Positions 20,269-28,984 of a DNA stretch of 64,000 nt are shown here, piece after piece. A program made the translations under genes and the position numbers. This DNA is from Methanothermococcus okinawensis IH1 (GTDB lineage: Archaea; AGJL01; Methanococci; Methanococcales; Methanococcaceae). The notes beneath the pieces were generated by a model. It saw nothing but the letters and a program-made list of their open reading frames with translations. It searched no databases and was not told the DNA's origin. The stretch's first letter is position 1. The number at the start of each line of letters is the position of its first letter. Location of the stretch: NCBI RefSeq assembly GCF_000179575.2, contig NC_015636.1, positions 845,495 to 909,494 on the forward strand. Reading direction: 5' to 3'.

Positions 20269-21393
20269 TTAAAAGATGTTTTCCATCATTTCCAAAGCCT
20301 TTTCTATATCCTCATATTTTGTAGCATAGGAAAATCTTATGTTATTTTCTCCACATTCTCCAAATGCAACACCTGGAACGCATAATATATTATTTTTTAT
20401 TAGTTTTTGAGCAACTTCTGTTCCATTTCCATATTCTTCAACATTTGGAAATACATAAAATGCACCATCTGGTGTGGTTAATTTAAATAATTTTTTCATT
20501 CCTTTAACTATTAAATCCCTCCTTCTTCTAAATTCATTAACCATTTTATAAACACAGCTTTGGTCTCCATTTAATGCTTCCAATGCTCCATATTGAGCAA
20601 AAGAAGTAGCACAGGCAAAACCGTATTGATGTATCTTTATCATATTATCTATTAAGTTATATTTTTTGTTTAGATTATCATTAACTGCTAAATATCCGAT
20701 TCTCCAACCTGTCATGGCATAAGATTTTGAAAATCCATTTATTAATATACAGTTATCTGTAAATTCCATTGGAGAATGGTGTTTTTTATCATATATTATT
20801 TTTTCATAGATTTCATCGGATATTATAATGATATTATTGTCATCTGCTATATCGCATATAGCTTTTATCTCTTTTTTATCCATTACCTTTCCAGTTGGGT
20901 TTGAAGGGGAATTTAATATAATACATTTTGTTTTATCTGTAATGCTGTTTTTTACTCCCTCTATATCTATATTAAAGTCATCGTCAAATTTCATAGAGAT
21001 GGGTTTAGCCTCGCACATTTGGGTTAAACTCATATAGGATACAAATCCAGGGTTTGGTATTAAAACCTCATCGCCTTTATTTACTATAGCCATTAAAGAT
21101 AGCATTAATGCCTCAGAAGCTCCGCAGGTTGTAATAATATTATCAGGGTTAATATTTAGGTTATTATCCTTTTTTAATTTATTACTTATACTTTCTCGGA
21201 GCTCAGGTATTCCGCTATTTGGTGTGTAGTGGGTTTTGCCATTATCAAGTGCCTTTTTTGCAGCATCTATTATATGTTGGGGGGTGTCAAAATCTGGCTC
21301 CCCTATGCCTAAATTTATGGAATCTTTTGTAGCCATGTTGAATATTTTTCTTATTTCCGAAGGTTTTATATTTTTACATCTGTTGGAAATCAT
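20269..21393 (-). CDS. Class I/II aminotransferase (aspartate aminotransferase type)
   Basis: 374 residues of fold-type I PLP enzymes. The sequence includes NLGIGEPDFDTPQHIIDAA, YTPNSGIPELRESI, NSPSNPTGKVM, the PLP-binding DEIYEKIIYD and the lysine motif LINGFSKSYAMTGWRIGYLAV. The substrate is not decided by sequence; archaeal members act on aspartate, and some on aromatic amino acids. GGTGAGAGA precedes the start. Encoded alone. Confidence 0.87.
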   Translation of the reverse strand: MISNRCKNIKPSEIRKIFNMATKDSINLGIGEPDFDTPQHIIDAAKKALDNGKTHYTPNSGIPELRESISNKLKKDNNLNINPDNIITTCGASEALMLSLMAIVNKGDEVLIPNPGFVSYMSLTQMCEAKPISMKFDDDFNIDIEGVKNSITDKTKCIILNSPSNPTGKVMDKKEIKAICDIADDNNIIIISDEIYEKIIYDKKHHSPMEFTDNCILINGFSKSYAMTGWRIGYLAVNDNLNKKYNLIDNMIKIHQYGFACATSFAQYGALEALNGDQSCVYKMVNEFRRRRDLIVKGMKKLFKLTTPDGAFYVFPNVEEYGNGTEVAQKLIKNNILCVPGVAFGECGENNIRFSYATKYEDIEKALEMMENIF

Positions 21394-21776
21394 AAATCTC
21401 TCACCGTATTGATTATATATATAATTATCATGCTAATAACTAATAAAATAATAATATTTATAAAAATAATAATGTAATGGAATGATAGTGTTATGTTTAG
21501 ATAATAAATAGAAAATAAAAATATATATTTTATCACTTATAATTTTATTTTTATTAGTTATTTATTAGTTATTGATTAATATTGATATTTAAATTTTTTA
21601 TTCCATTAAATATTTATATGTAAAAACTATAATGATTAATCATTATAATATATATTATTTTTATAATATGATATTAATTTCTATTATAATCGTTATGTTA
21701 TTGGCTATTATACTATTATTTATTATAACTACATTATTACTATTATTTGCTATAATATGGATTATTGGGTGGAAAT
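21394..21776. other. AT-rich divergent promoter region
   Basis: About 380 bases between the leftward aminotransferase and the rightward EhbC-like gene. The sequence is almost entirely A/T with several TATA-like runs. The last part contains GGGTGG, the ribosome binding site of the 21777 gene. No additional gene was recognised. Confidence 0.5.
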
Positions 21777-22052
21777 ATGTATGATATTTCAATAATTAAG
21801 GATATTGTGTTGGTAGTGGTTTCAATAGGTATATTGTTGGCATCAATTCGACTATGGATTCAAAAGGATAGTAAAAACATGGTGTATGCTCGTCTTCATA
21901 TTGCAGGGGTGATAGATATTGCCTGTATAATTATACTGCTTGTCTTGAATCAACCATTATTGGCATTGATATATTTGGTTCTCTGTCCTTTTGCAGCACA
22001 TGCCATTGCCAACGCTGATTATTACGACGAATTGAAAGAAAAAGCTGATTAA
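21777..22052 (+). CDS. EhbC-like/MnhG-like membrane subunit of an energy-converting hydrogenase
   Basis: 91 residues, three membrane helices. The central part (YARLHIAGVIDIACIIILLV and the end LVLCPFAAHAIANADYYDEL) resembles MnhG/MrpG subunits of cation/proton antiporters, and the Ehb hydrogenase has such a subunit. By context it is a piece of energy-converting hydrogenase B, which supplies low-potential ferredoxin for carbon assimilation. The ATG at 21777 is chosen over the upstream TTG because GGTGG is correctly placed. The next gene is a second Ehb-like subunit. Confidence 0.65.
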   Translation: MYDISIIKDIVLVVVSIGILLASIRLWIQKDSKNMVYARLHIAGVIDIACIIILLVLNQPLLALIYLVLCPFAAHAIANADYYDELKEKAD

Positions 22053-22203
22053 TGTAAAGATAATTAAAAATAAAAATAAATAATATACTAGTGGATGTAA
22101 TAGATAAAATAATAAAATAAAATAATAAATAATAAGATAAATAAATAGAATATATAAATAAAATTAAAATAAAGCTACTGCATAAACTAAAATTGGTGGT
22201 GTT

Positions 22204-22455
22204 ATGTATTTAACCATTGTTGATTTTGCTGTATTGGCATTAATTGTTATGTCATATATCGGAGCTCTGGTTCAGAAGGATTTAATTAAATGTGTGGTAT
22301 TAACAGGATTAGGGGGATTGGGTTTGGCATATATATTCAGCTCGCTTTTAGCCCCCGATGTTGCACTTACTGAGGCTATATTGGGTGGTGCTGTGCTTCC
22401 TGCATTCTTTGCATTTACGGTTAGAAGGACTCAAAGACTTGATGAGATTGATTAA
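22204..22455 (+). CDS. EhbD-like (DUF4040/MnhB-N-like) membrane subunit
   Basis: 83 residues, two or three helices. ALVQKDLIKCVVLTGLGGLG and LAPDVALTEAILGGAVLPAF match the DUF4040 domain, the segment shared by MrpB/MnhA antiporter subunits and Ehb hydrogenase subunit D. It follows the EhbC-like gene on the same strand by about 150 AT-rich bases. The remaining Ehb subunits are not in the window. The ribosome binding site is GGTGGTG. Confidence 0.68.
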   Translation: MYLTIVDFAVLALIVMSYIGALVQKDLIKCVVLTGLGGLGLAYIFSSLLAPDVALTEAILGGAVLPAFFAFTVRRTQRLDEID

Positions 22456-22496
22456 TTAGATATAACATGTGATATATAGATGTGTTCAGTAAAAAT

Positions 22497-23615
22497 TTAA
22501 TAAATAATAAAATAGGCAATTCTAAATATTAATATAATTAAAACCACTAAGCATGATATAAAAGCAAAATATTTATATATGGCACTATCAGCACCTTTAA
22601 ATACTGCAAAATACACACCAAAATAGGATACCAATACCATAAATAAACTTATATCTACAAGTGTTTTAGATGAGCTCATGGAAAAAAATGCAATGATAAA
22701 TGCATTTAATAAAACTCCAATTATTGATATATCTTTTTTTGAGTTTTCCAAATGCTTTATTGGTTTTAATTCAAATATTTTTGGAAATAAAGATTTTGGC
22801 ATCCAGCTAAGTGTAAATGTCCAGCTAAATATACATCCCGCTATAATCATCAACATTCCAAGCCAAACAACCATGTTATTTTTTATCAATGATTTAATGA
22901 CTATTTCTAAATTACCATAAATCGCATTTGAAGAAATACTCCATGCATAAAACAAATATAAAATGCCTACAATAAAAGTTCCAATAATAAGTCCATAACT
23001 GATGTCTTTTTTTGGGTTTTTAAAGGATTCTGATGGTATGACTATACCTTCCCATCCAGTCATAGTCCATAGTCCAAAATAACTTGCCATAAATATCTTT
23101 GAAATATCAAATTTTGCCGTGGAAAATATATTTAAATCCAAGCCGTTGGAGCATATGATAAAAATAAGAATTAATATGGTAATAATGGCAAAAAGCCTTA
23201 AAATATTTTTAATTACTTTAATTCCTGATAATACAAGAGCTGTTATAATTATGATTAACACGATACCAATATATTTAAAGTCAAAATAGACATTGAAAAT
23301 TACCTCAAAAAATGAAACTACCGCAGATATGGATACTACTCCTGAAAACCATAGCATATACCCAAAGATTTTTCCGATTTTTATACCAAATATTTTTTGA
23401 ATGTATTTATATGGGCCTCCACTTTTTGTTATCTTTGTTGAGGCATAGGCAAAGGGTGTTGCCATTATCAAACTTATAACTAAATCTATAATCCAACCGT
23501 ATATTGCACATTTTCCTGCTATCGTATATGTTAAGGGTGAAAGAACAAAAATCCCTCCGCCCACAATAGAGGTAATAGTTAAAAACACAGCATCTTTTAA
23601 AGTTAAGTATCTCAT
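22497..23615 (-). CDS. APC-superfamily amino acid permease
   Basis: 372 residues with about ten to eleven membrane helices. The N-terminal signature TSIVGGGIFVLSPLTYTIAG is the unwound helix 1 of APC permeases, followed by MATPFAYASTKITKSGGPYKYI. WTMTGWEGIVIPSESFKNPKKD is the usual helix 6 region. Substrate unknown. The ATG at 23615, with GGTTGGTGG before it, is preferred over the TTG four codons upstream. Confidence 0.85.
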   Translation of the reverse strand: MRYLTLKDAVFLTITSIVGGGIFVLSPLTYTIAGKCAIYGWIIDLVISLIMATPFAYASTKITKSGGPYKYIQKIFGIKIGKIFGYMLWFSGVVSISAVVSFFEVIFNVYFDFKYIGIVLIIIITALVLSGIKVIKNILRLFAIITILILIFIICSNGLDLNIFSTAKFDISKIFMASYFGLWTMTGWEGIVIPSESFKNPKKDISYGLIIGTFIVGILYLFYAWSISSNAIYGNLEIVIKSLIKNNMVVWLGMLMIIAGCIFSWTFTLSWMPKSLFPKIFELKPIKHLENSKKDISIIGVLLNAFIIAFFSMSSSKTLVDISLFMVLVSYFGVYFAVFKGADSAIYKYFAFISCLVVLIILIFRIAYFIIY

Positions 23616-23911
23616 ACCACCAACCAATAAAATATATAAAATATATAGAATTAAAAAAATAAGTAAAACATTAAGTAAATATTTTAAATAAAATATTAAA
23701 ATATTAAGTAGAATATCAAGTAAAACAATAGGGATGATTATATATTTAACAATGCATAAATGGATATGATTTTATAATGGTATAATAACTAAATATAAAA
23801 AATGATACATTAAGAAAGAATAATTTAAAATATATCTAAAATAAAAGTAAAAGAAAAAGATAAATACTGCATTATTATACTTTAATTAATTTATATAAAA
23901 TGAGGGATATA

Positions 23912-25807
23912 GTGAAAGTATTGTTAATTCATTCCGATTATCTGGAATTTGAGGCAAAACAGAAAACAAAGATTGCAGAAGACACCGATATACTAAATGG
24001 AAAAATGGATGAATGTTTAACTGCATTTATGGCAGTTGAAAAAGAAGATGAGGAAAATCCTGAAAATGTGATAAAGAATACTGTGGATGAGATTGTAAAA
24101 ACTGCGGAAAATTTAAAGGTAAAGAATATAGTAGTTTATCCTTATGCACATTTGTCAAGCGAGCTATCATCTCCAAAAGTTGCTAAGGATGTTTTAAAAG
24201 GCATAGAAGAATATTTAAAAGAAAGAGATTACAATGTATTAAGAGCTCCTTTTGGATGGTATAAGGCATTTAAAATAAGCTGTAAAGGTCATCCATTAAG
24301 TGAATTATCGAGAAAAATAACCGCAGATAAGGGAGAAAAAGAAGGAAAAGAAATAGAAAAAGAAGAAGCGAAAAATGAAGAAAAATCAAAATTCTATTTA
24401 CTCAATGGAGAGACAAAAGAATTAATAGAATTAAATGAGAAAAATGTAAAAAAATTGGATGATGAAGGGCTTAAAGCAATAGCAATGCATGAAATGGGCA
24501 TAAAACATGAAAAAAAAGGTGAAACAGAACCTCCTCATGTTAAATATATTAGGGAAAAAGAAATCTGCGACTATGAGCCATCATCAGATGCAGGTCATTT
24601 TAGATGGTATCCAAAGGGAAAACTTATAAGAGACCTTTTAGAAGATTATGTTTACAATATGGTGGTTGAAAACAACGGTATGCCTGTTGAAACACCTGTA
24701 ATGTATGATTTAGGAAACAAAGCCATAAGGGAACATGCCGATAAATTTGGAGAAAGGCAGTATAGGTTTAAACAAGGAAATAAGGAGTTAATGCTTAGGT
24801 TTGCGGCATGCTTTGGGCAGTTTATGATGAAAAAGGATATGTATATTCTTCCAAAACACCTGCCTTTAAAGTTATATGAGCTCTCAACATACAGTTTTAG
24901 ATATGAACAAAGAGGTGAGCTCGTAGGGTTGAAGAGATTAAGGGCATTCACTATGCCTGATATGCATACGGTATGTTATGATATAAAACAGGCTATGGAA
25001 GAATTTGAAAATCAGTTTTGGATGTGCTTAAAAACAGGAGATGACCTTAATACACCTTATTCAATAATATTTAGATATACTAAGGACTTTTTTGATGAAA
25101 ACAAAGAATGGTTCTTTAAAATAGCAAAAGAATATAAAGAAAAATATGGAAAAGATGTAATTCTCGAATTATTACCTAAGAGAAAGCATTATTGGGTAGG
25201 AAAGGTAGATATGGCTGTTATAGATAGCTTTGGAAGACCTATTGAAAATCCAACAGTGCAGATAGATGTAGAAAGTGCAAAAAGGTTTAATATCGTTGTT
25301 CATGATGGAAATGAAAAAATTTATCCAATTATACTTCACTGCTCACCAACAGGAAGTGTAGAGAGGGTATTATGTGGTCTGTTAGAAAAGGCTTCTATGG
25401 ATGCTGAAGCAGGAGCTCCTCCAATGTTGCCAGTTTGGTTATCTCCAATACAGGTAAGGGTAATACCTGTCTCAGATGCACACAACGATTATGCTTTAAA
25501 TATTGCTAAAAAACTCAGAGAAAATAATATAAGAGTGGATTATGACGATAGGGAAGAAAGCGTAGGTAAAAAGATAAGGAATGCAGGAAAGGACTGGATA
25601 CCTTATGTTGTGGTAATTGGTGATGAAGAAGTTAAAAACAACATATTAACCATTACAGTAAGGGAGAAATCCGCATTAAAAAAACCAGTTAAAGAAAAAA
25701 TGACTGTTGATGAATTAATCGAAAGGATAAAAGAAGAATCAAAAGGATTCCCATACCGACCTTTAAGTTTGCCATTATACTGCTCATTACAGCCAATATT
25801 TAGATAA
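23912..25807 (+). CDS. thrS: Threonyl-tRNA synthetase, archaeal type
   Basis: 631 residues. The N-terminal region (about 1-140) is the archaeal D-aminoacyl deacylase-like editing domain (LLIHSDYLEFEAKQ, VYPYAHLSSELSSP). The class II catalytic core follows: SSDAGHFRWYPKGKLIRDLL, motif 2 FRYEQRGELVGLKRLRAFT and motif 3 GSVERVLCGLLEKA, then an anticodon-binding domain. I chose the GTG at 23912 because GAGGGAT lies just before it and homologs start near the KxLLIHSD segment; an ATG lies four codons upstream. Confidence 0.93.
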   Translation: MKVLLIHSDYLEFEAKQKTKIAEDTDILNGKMDECLTAFMAVEKEDEENPENVIKNTVDEIVKTAENLKVKNIVVYPYAHLSSELSSPKVAKDVLKGIEEYLKERDYNVLRAPFGWYKAFKISCKGHPLSELSRKITADKGEKEGKEIEKEEAKNEEKSKFYLLNGETKELIELNEKNVKKLDDEGLKAIAMHEMGIKHEKKGETEPPHVKYIREKEICDYEPSSDAGHFRWYPKGKLIRDLLEDYVYNMVVENNGMPVETPVMYDLGNKAIREHADKFGERQYRFKQGNKELMLRFAACFGQFMMKKDMYILPKHLPLKLYELSTYSFRYEQRGELVGLKRLRAFTMPDMHTVCYDIKQAMEEFENQFWMCLKTGDDLNTPYSIIFRYTKDFFDENKEWFFKIAKEYKEKYGKDVILELLPKRKHYWVGKVDMAVIDSFGRPIENPTVQIDVESAKRFNIVVHDGNEKIYPIILHCSPTGSVERVLCGLLEKASMDAEAGAPPMLPVWLSPIQVRVIPVSDAHNDYALNIAKKLRENNIRVDYDDREESVGKKIRNAGKDWIPYVVVIGDEEVKNNILTITVREKSALKKPVKEKMTVDELIERIKEESKGFPYRPLSLPLYCSLQPIFR

Positions 25808-25837
25808 TTAAATAATTATAATAATTATTTATTGTGG

Positions 25838-25948
25838 GTCATAATAATTCGTTTCCATTAACTTTTTAATTTTCATATATGGGAACGATTAAATTTGTTT
25901 TAATATTTAGTGTTGATATTTAAAGAATATGCAAAATGACCTGCCCTA
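25838..25948 (+). repeat. Left 111-bp inverted repeat
   Basis: Identical over 111 bases to the reverse complement of 28641-28751. Four further outer bases (TGTG against CACA) agree across one mismatch. Inside is an imperfect hairpin (CGTTTCCAT and ATGGGAACG, 8 of 9). Near the inner end an ATG (25936) begins the ORF MTCPRIKIVI and then stops. Confidence 0.95.
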
Positions 25949-25983
25949 GAATAAAAATAGTTATCTAAATAATTTAGGTTTCT

Positions 25984-27872
25984 CTATTTTAATATTCTCA
26001 TTGAGTTAAAAACTGCGAGTAGTGCAACTCCAACATCTGCAAATATGGCTTCCCATATTGTGACCTGCCCAAGAACTCCGAGTAGTACAAATGACAGCTT
26101 AACAGTTAAAATTAAGATTATATTCTTCATAACTATATTCTGTACCTTCTTTGATATTTTAATTCCTAAAGGTAGCTTCGAAGGTTTATCGTCCATTATA
26201 ACTATATCCGCTGTTTCTATAGCAACGTCACTTCCCAGTGCTCCCATTGCAACACCCAATTCTGACCTTGCAATAACTGGAGCATCGTTTATTCCATCCC
26301 CAACGAAAACAACGGTACCATTTTCTTTCTCCGCTTCAAGCTTTTCGATAATATTTACTTTATCCTCTGGTAGTAATTCAGCGTAAATCTCATCTAAGCC
26401 GATTTTTTTTGCTATCTCTTCTGCAACATCTTTCTTGTCACCCGTAAGCATTACAATCTTTTTAACTCCAAGTTTTCTGAGCTCCTGTATGGTTTCTAAA
26501 GCGTCTTTTTTTATCTCGTCGGATATTATTATGTAACCTGCATACTCCCCATCAACAACCACATGAACAACAGTACCTTTTACATGACAGGTGTTATGTT
26601 TGATGTTAAATTTATGCAAAAGCCTATCGTTTCCAACCATAATTTCTTTTCCATTAATTTTAATTCTAACTCCATACCCTGGTATTTCCTCATGTTCTTT
26701 AATCTCGTTTTCATTAATTTCTTTTCCATAAGTCTCTTTTATTGCATTTGCAATTGGATGACTTGAATGAGCTTCAGCCAATGCCGTAAACTTTAAGATT
26801 TCATCTTTGTTAAAGCTGTTCTTTGCGACTATCAGTACTGTTTTAAATACTCCTTTTGTTAAAGTTCCTGTTTTGTCAAATGCCACAATTCTAGCTTTGC
26901 TCAGTGCATCGAGAAAGTTTGAACCTTTGACGAGTATTCCTTCTTTGGCGGACTTTCCAATTCCTCCGAAGTAGCCTAACGGAATTGAAAGTACCAATGC
27001 ACATGGACAGGATATAACCAATAGTACCAATGCCCTATACACCCAATTGAATAAAGGTTCTCCAAAAACCAGGGGTGGGATTGAGGCTATGAGTATTGCT
27101 AAACCTACGATTATTGGAGTATAGTATCTGGAAAATCTGGTAATAAAACGCTCTGTTTTTGTTTTTCTTGTACTTGCATTCTCAACTAGTTCAAAGATTC
27201 TTGAAATTGTCGATTCTTTGAGCTCCTTTGTAACCTTAACTGTTAAAAGACCATTTAAGTTTAACATTCCTGATAGGAGCTCATCCCCTTCTTTGATTAC
27301 CTTAGGTATACTTTCGCCTGTTAGGGCCGAGGAGTCAACAGTAGATGAACCTTCAATCACCAATCCATCCAATGGTACCCGTTCTCCAGGTTTTACTAAA
27401 ATTAGATCACCAACTTTAACATCTTCAGGTTTAACTTTAATTGTCTTATTTCCAATCTTTAAGTTTGCGTAGTCTGCCTTTAATGCTAACAACCCTTTTA
27501 TTGATTTTCTAGAACGATTTATTGATAAGTTCTGGAAGAACTCACCCACCATATAGAAGAGCATAACACCTACGGCTTCAGGATATTCTCCAATAGCAAA
27601 GGCCCCTAAAGTGGCTATTGTCATAAGAAAATTCTCATCAAAGATATTTCCATGAATGGAGTTTACAACAGCGTTCCTTAGAACTTTCCACCCCACTAAC
27701 ATATAGCTTACGACAAATATTCCAAAAACAAAAATATTGTTGTAGTTGTAGTAGTACCTAAGTAGTATCCCAATTACAAAAAAATTAACGATGGGACTAT
27801 GAAGTAAAGCATTTTCTTTGGATCTTCACCATGATTATGGTGGTCATGGTGATGTTCTTCTTTTTCCATCAT
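25984..27872 (-). pseudogene. Heavy-metal P1B-type ATPase (Zn/Cd/Co type), frameshifted
   Basis: A metal-export ATPase of about 629 residues if repaired. The start at 27872 (ATGATG overlapping the stop of the HMA gene) gives a histidine-rich metal-binding N-terminus (EEHHHDHHNHGED) and a first helix, then stops at 27774 because of the T7 run at 27778-27784 (minus strand). One more T restores continuity into the 572-residue remainder. That part has TGES, the CPC metal site (ISCPCALVLSIP), DKTGTLTKG, the SSHPIANAIK motif and VGDGINDAPV. The CPC site and His-rich tail fit Zn2+/Cd2+/Co2+ efflux. Confidence 0.9.
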
Positions 27873-28052
27873 TTCAACCCCTGAATCAACTTCATTACTA
27901 TATTTTTGGCTTTTTCAATGTCTCCTTCAATGGTGAGCTCACCGGTAGTGAAGTTAACTGATGCAGACTCAAACCCCTCTTTTTAAGGCATTTTCAATCA
28001 TATATGCACAGTTTGCACAATCTAAACCTTTCAATTTAAGTTTTTTTGACAT
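27869..28052 (-). pseudogene. Heavy-metal-associated (HMA) domain protein, frameshifted
   Basis: A 60-residue metallochaperone if repaired. MSKKLKLKGLDCANCAYMIE holds the GLDCANC metal-binding loop, and the second half reads EGFESASVNFTTGELTIEGD in another frame. The segment is 184 bases, one more than a multiple of three; removing one A of AAAAA after ENAL restores the frame. AGGTGAG lies 4 bases before the ATG. Its stop overlaps the ATPase start (ATGA). It would bind and hand soft metal ions to the ATPase. Confidence 0.85.
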
Positions 28053-28053
28053 T

Positions 28054-28422
28054 TTACTCACCTAAATGCTCTAGTGCAACTTTCAAGATCTCCTAAGGTG
28101 TTCATCCTCCAAATGATAGAATACATTTTCCATCCCCTCTATAATTGACATTTTTTCTGCCCTTCAAAACCCTAAGCTGATGTGAAATTGCCGAAACCGA
28201 GAGCCCAGTAATATTTGATAGGTCACAGGTGCAAAGTTCCTCTTCTTTAAGGGCAAGTAAAATTTTAAGTCTTGTTGGATTCCCAAATGCATTAAAGAAG
28301 TTTGAAAGTTCTTTAATTGTGTCGTTTTCTGGAAGATTTTTATTTACTTTTTTTATTTTTTCCCGATGTTCTTTGTAAACTTCACAAATATACGATATTA
28401 TACCATCAGTTCAATTGAACAT
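28054..28422 (-). pseudogene. ArsR/SmtB-family metal-responsive repressor, multiply interrupted
   Basis: The winged-helix core is clear: ELSNFFNAFGNPTRLKILLAL, then the sensor-like ELCTCDLSNITGLSVSAISH and QLRVLKGRKNVNY, then in shifted frames VFYHLEDEH and EILKVALEHLGE. The ELCTCDL site is the cysteine pair of CadC/ArsR-like Cd/Pb/As sensors. Two frame changes lie in short G runs near the 3' end. The first ATG (28422) is followed by TGA at codon 4. An alternative start needs another indel. It would repress the operon from the palindromes at its own start. Confidence 0.82.
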
Positions 28423-28430
28423 TTGTTCAA
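28409..28430. promoter_or_regulatory. ArsR/SmtB-type operator (overlapping palindromes)
   Basis: TTGAACA-TT-TGTTCAA (28415-28430) is a perfect inverted repeat of the TGAACA-N2-TGTTCA kind bound by SmtB/CadC-type repressors. It overlaps a second perfect 12-base palindrome, GTTCAATTGAAC (28409-28420). They cover the ArsR start region, downstream of TATA-like sequence on the minus strand near 28432-28450, so binding would block transcription of the efflux operon. Confidence 0.7.
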
Positions 28431-28488
28431 ATGTTATTTATAATTATTGTGTATTTTTACATACATAAAGTATAAAAATAATCACACA

Positions 28489-28653
28489 CTACACTCGAAA
28501 ATTTGAATATTGATAACAAAAATTATGTAATATATGTAAATATATTAAATAGATTGATTTTGAACCCTCTATCACAGCAAGGTAATCCGCATGCTCCATG
28601 TAGGTTGGTTTATTGGGGGAGTATATAGTTATGTTATATTTAGGGCAGGTCAT
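28489..28653 (-). CDS. Short ORF starting inside the right repeat, possible transposase or gene remnant
   Basis: 54 codons. It starts MTCPKYNITI within the repeat and continues YSPNKPTYMEHADYLAVIEG before becoming low-complexity. The first 30 or so residues look protein-like and lie in a locally GC-richer patch, but I recognise no family. The left repeat begins the same ORF (MTCPRIKIVI) and ends at once. Treated as a remnant, not an expressed gene. Confidence 0.3.
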   Translation of the reverse strand: MTCPKYNITIYSPNKPTYMEHADYLAVIEGSKSIYLIYLHILHNFCYQYSNFRV

Positions 28654-28751
28654 TTTGCATATTCTTTAAATATCAACACTAAATATTAAAACAAATTTAA
28701 TCGTTCCCATATATGAAAATTAAAAAGTTAATGGAAACGAATTATTATGAC
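28641..28751 (-). repeat. Right 111-bp inverted repeat
   Basis: Exact reverse complement of the left repeat at 25838-25948. It points inward toward the efflux operon. Its outer edge continues as CACA, matching TGTG at the outer edge of the left copy. Confidence 0.95.
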
Positions 28752-28844
28752 TCACACTATTTTTTATTTTTATTTCATTATCTTTTTATTTTTTTATTTA
28801 TTTAATCCTAATATTATGTTATTCAATGCATACATTTGAATAAC

Positions 28845-28891
28845 TTTCACTATATATAGTGAAACATTATATTACACTATGTATGGTGAAA
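28845..28891 (+). promoter_or_regulatory. Tandem palindromic operators
   Basis: TTTCACTATATATAGTGAAA (28845-28864) is a perfect 20-base palindrome. A second copy at 28872-28891 matches it at 17 of 20 positions and starts 27 bases later. They overlap the TATA-like core and lie just before GGTGA and the ATG at 28894, the arrangement of a repressor-controlled or autoregulated promoter. Confidence 0.65.
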
Positions 28892-28893
28892 CT

Positions 28894-28929
28894 ATGAGAG
28901 AAACTATAAAAGCAATAATTAAAGAATAA
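28894..28929 (+). pseudogene. Eleven-codon gene remnant downstream of the tandem operators
   Basis: A well-formed start (GGTGA, 5 bases, ATG) begins MRETIKAIIKE and meets TAA; reading past it gives LNKSELR and another stop. The pattern recalls the N-terminus of archaeal AAA-type ATPases of the MRETIKxIIxEW kind, so it is probably the 5' stub of a lost gene. It could instead be a tiny regulated peptide. Confidence 0.35.
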
Positions 28930-28984
28930 TTGAATAAATCGGAGCTCCGATAAATACTGCGATATAAATAACACCAATAATTAC

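Larger units (their letters stand above)
25838..28751. mobile_element. Inverted-repeat-bounded element with decayed metal-efflux operon
   Basis: Two perfect 111-bp inverted repeats (25838-25948 and 28641-28751) bracket 2.7 kb containing an ArsR regulator, an HMA protein and a P-type ATPase, all interrupted. No intact transposase lies inside. Each repeat ends inward with ATGACCTGCCC, the start of a short ORF, so the repeats may be copies of the 5' end of an insertion sequence whose transposase is gone. No target-site duplication was evident. It is inserted just after thrS without breaking a recognisable gene. Confidence 0.6.

Noticed and set aside
28411-28422. TGA at codon 4 of the arsR gene as selenocysteine
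   Set aside because: Although selenocysteine occurs in Methanococcales, ArsR repressors are not selenoproteins, the position is not conserved, and the gene has further frame defects, so mutation or error is simpler.
28560-28620. GC-richer patch inside the element as a tRNA or RNA gene
   Set aside because: No cloverleaf or long stem can be drawn, and the minus strand is an open frame with plausible residues.
25800-28770. Target-site duplication around the inverted-repeat element
   Set aside because: Outer flanks share only short A/T words; nothing distinct enough to be called a duplication.
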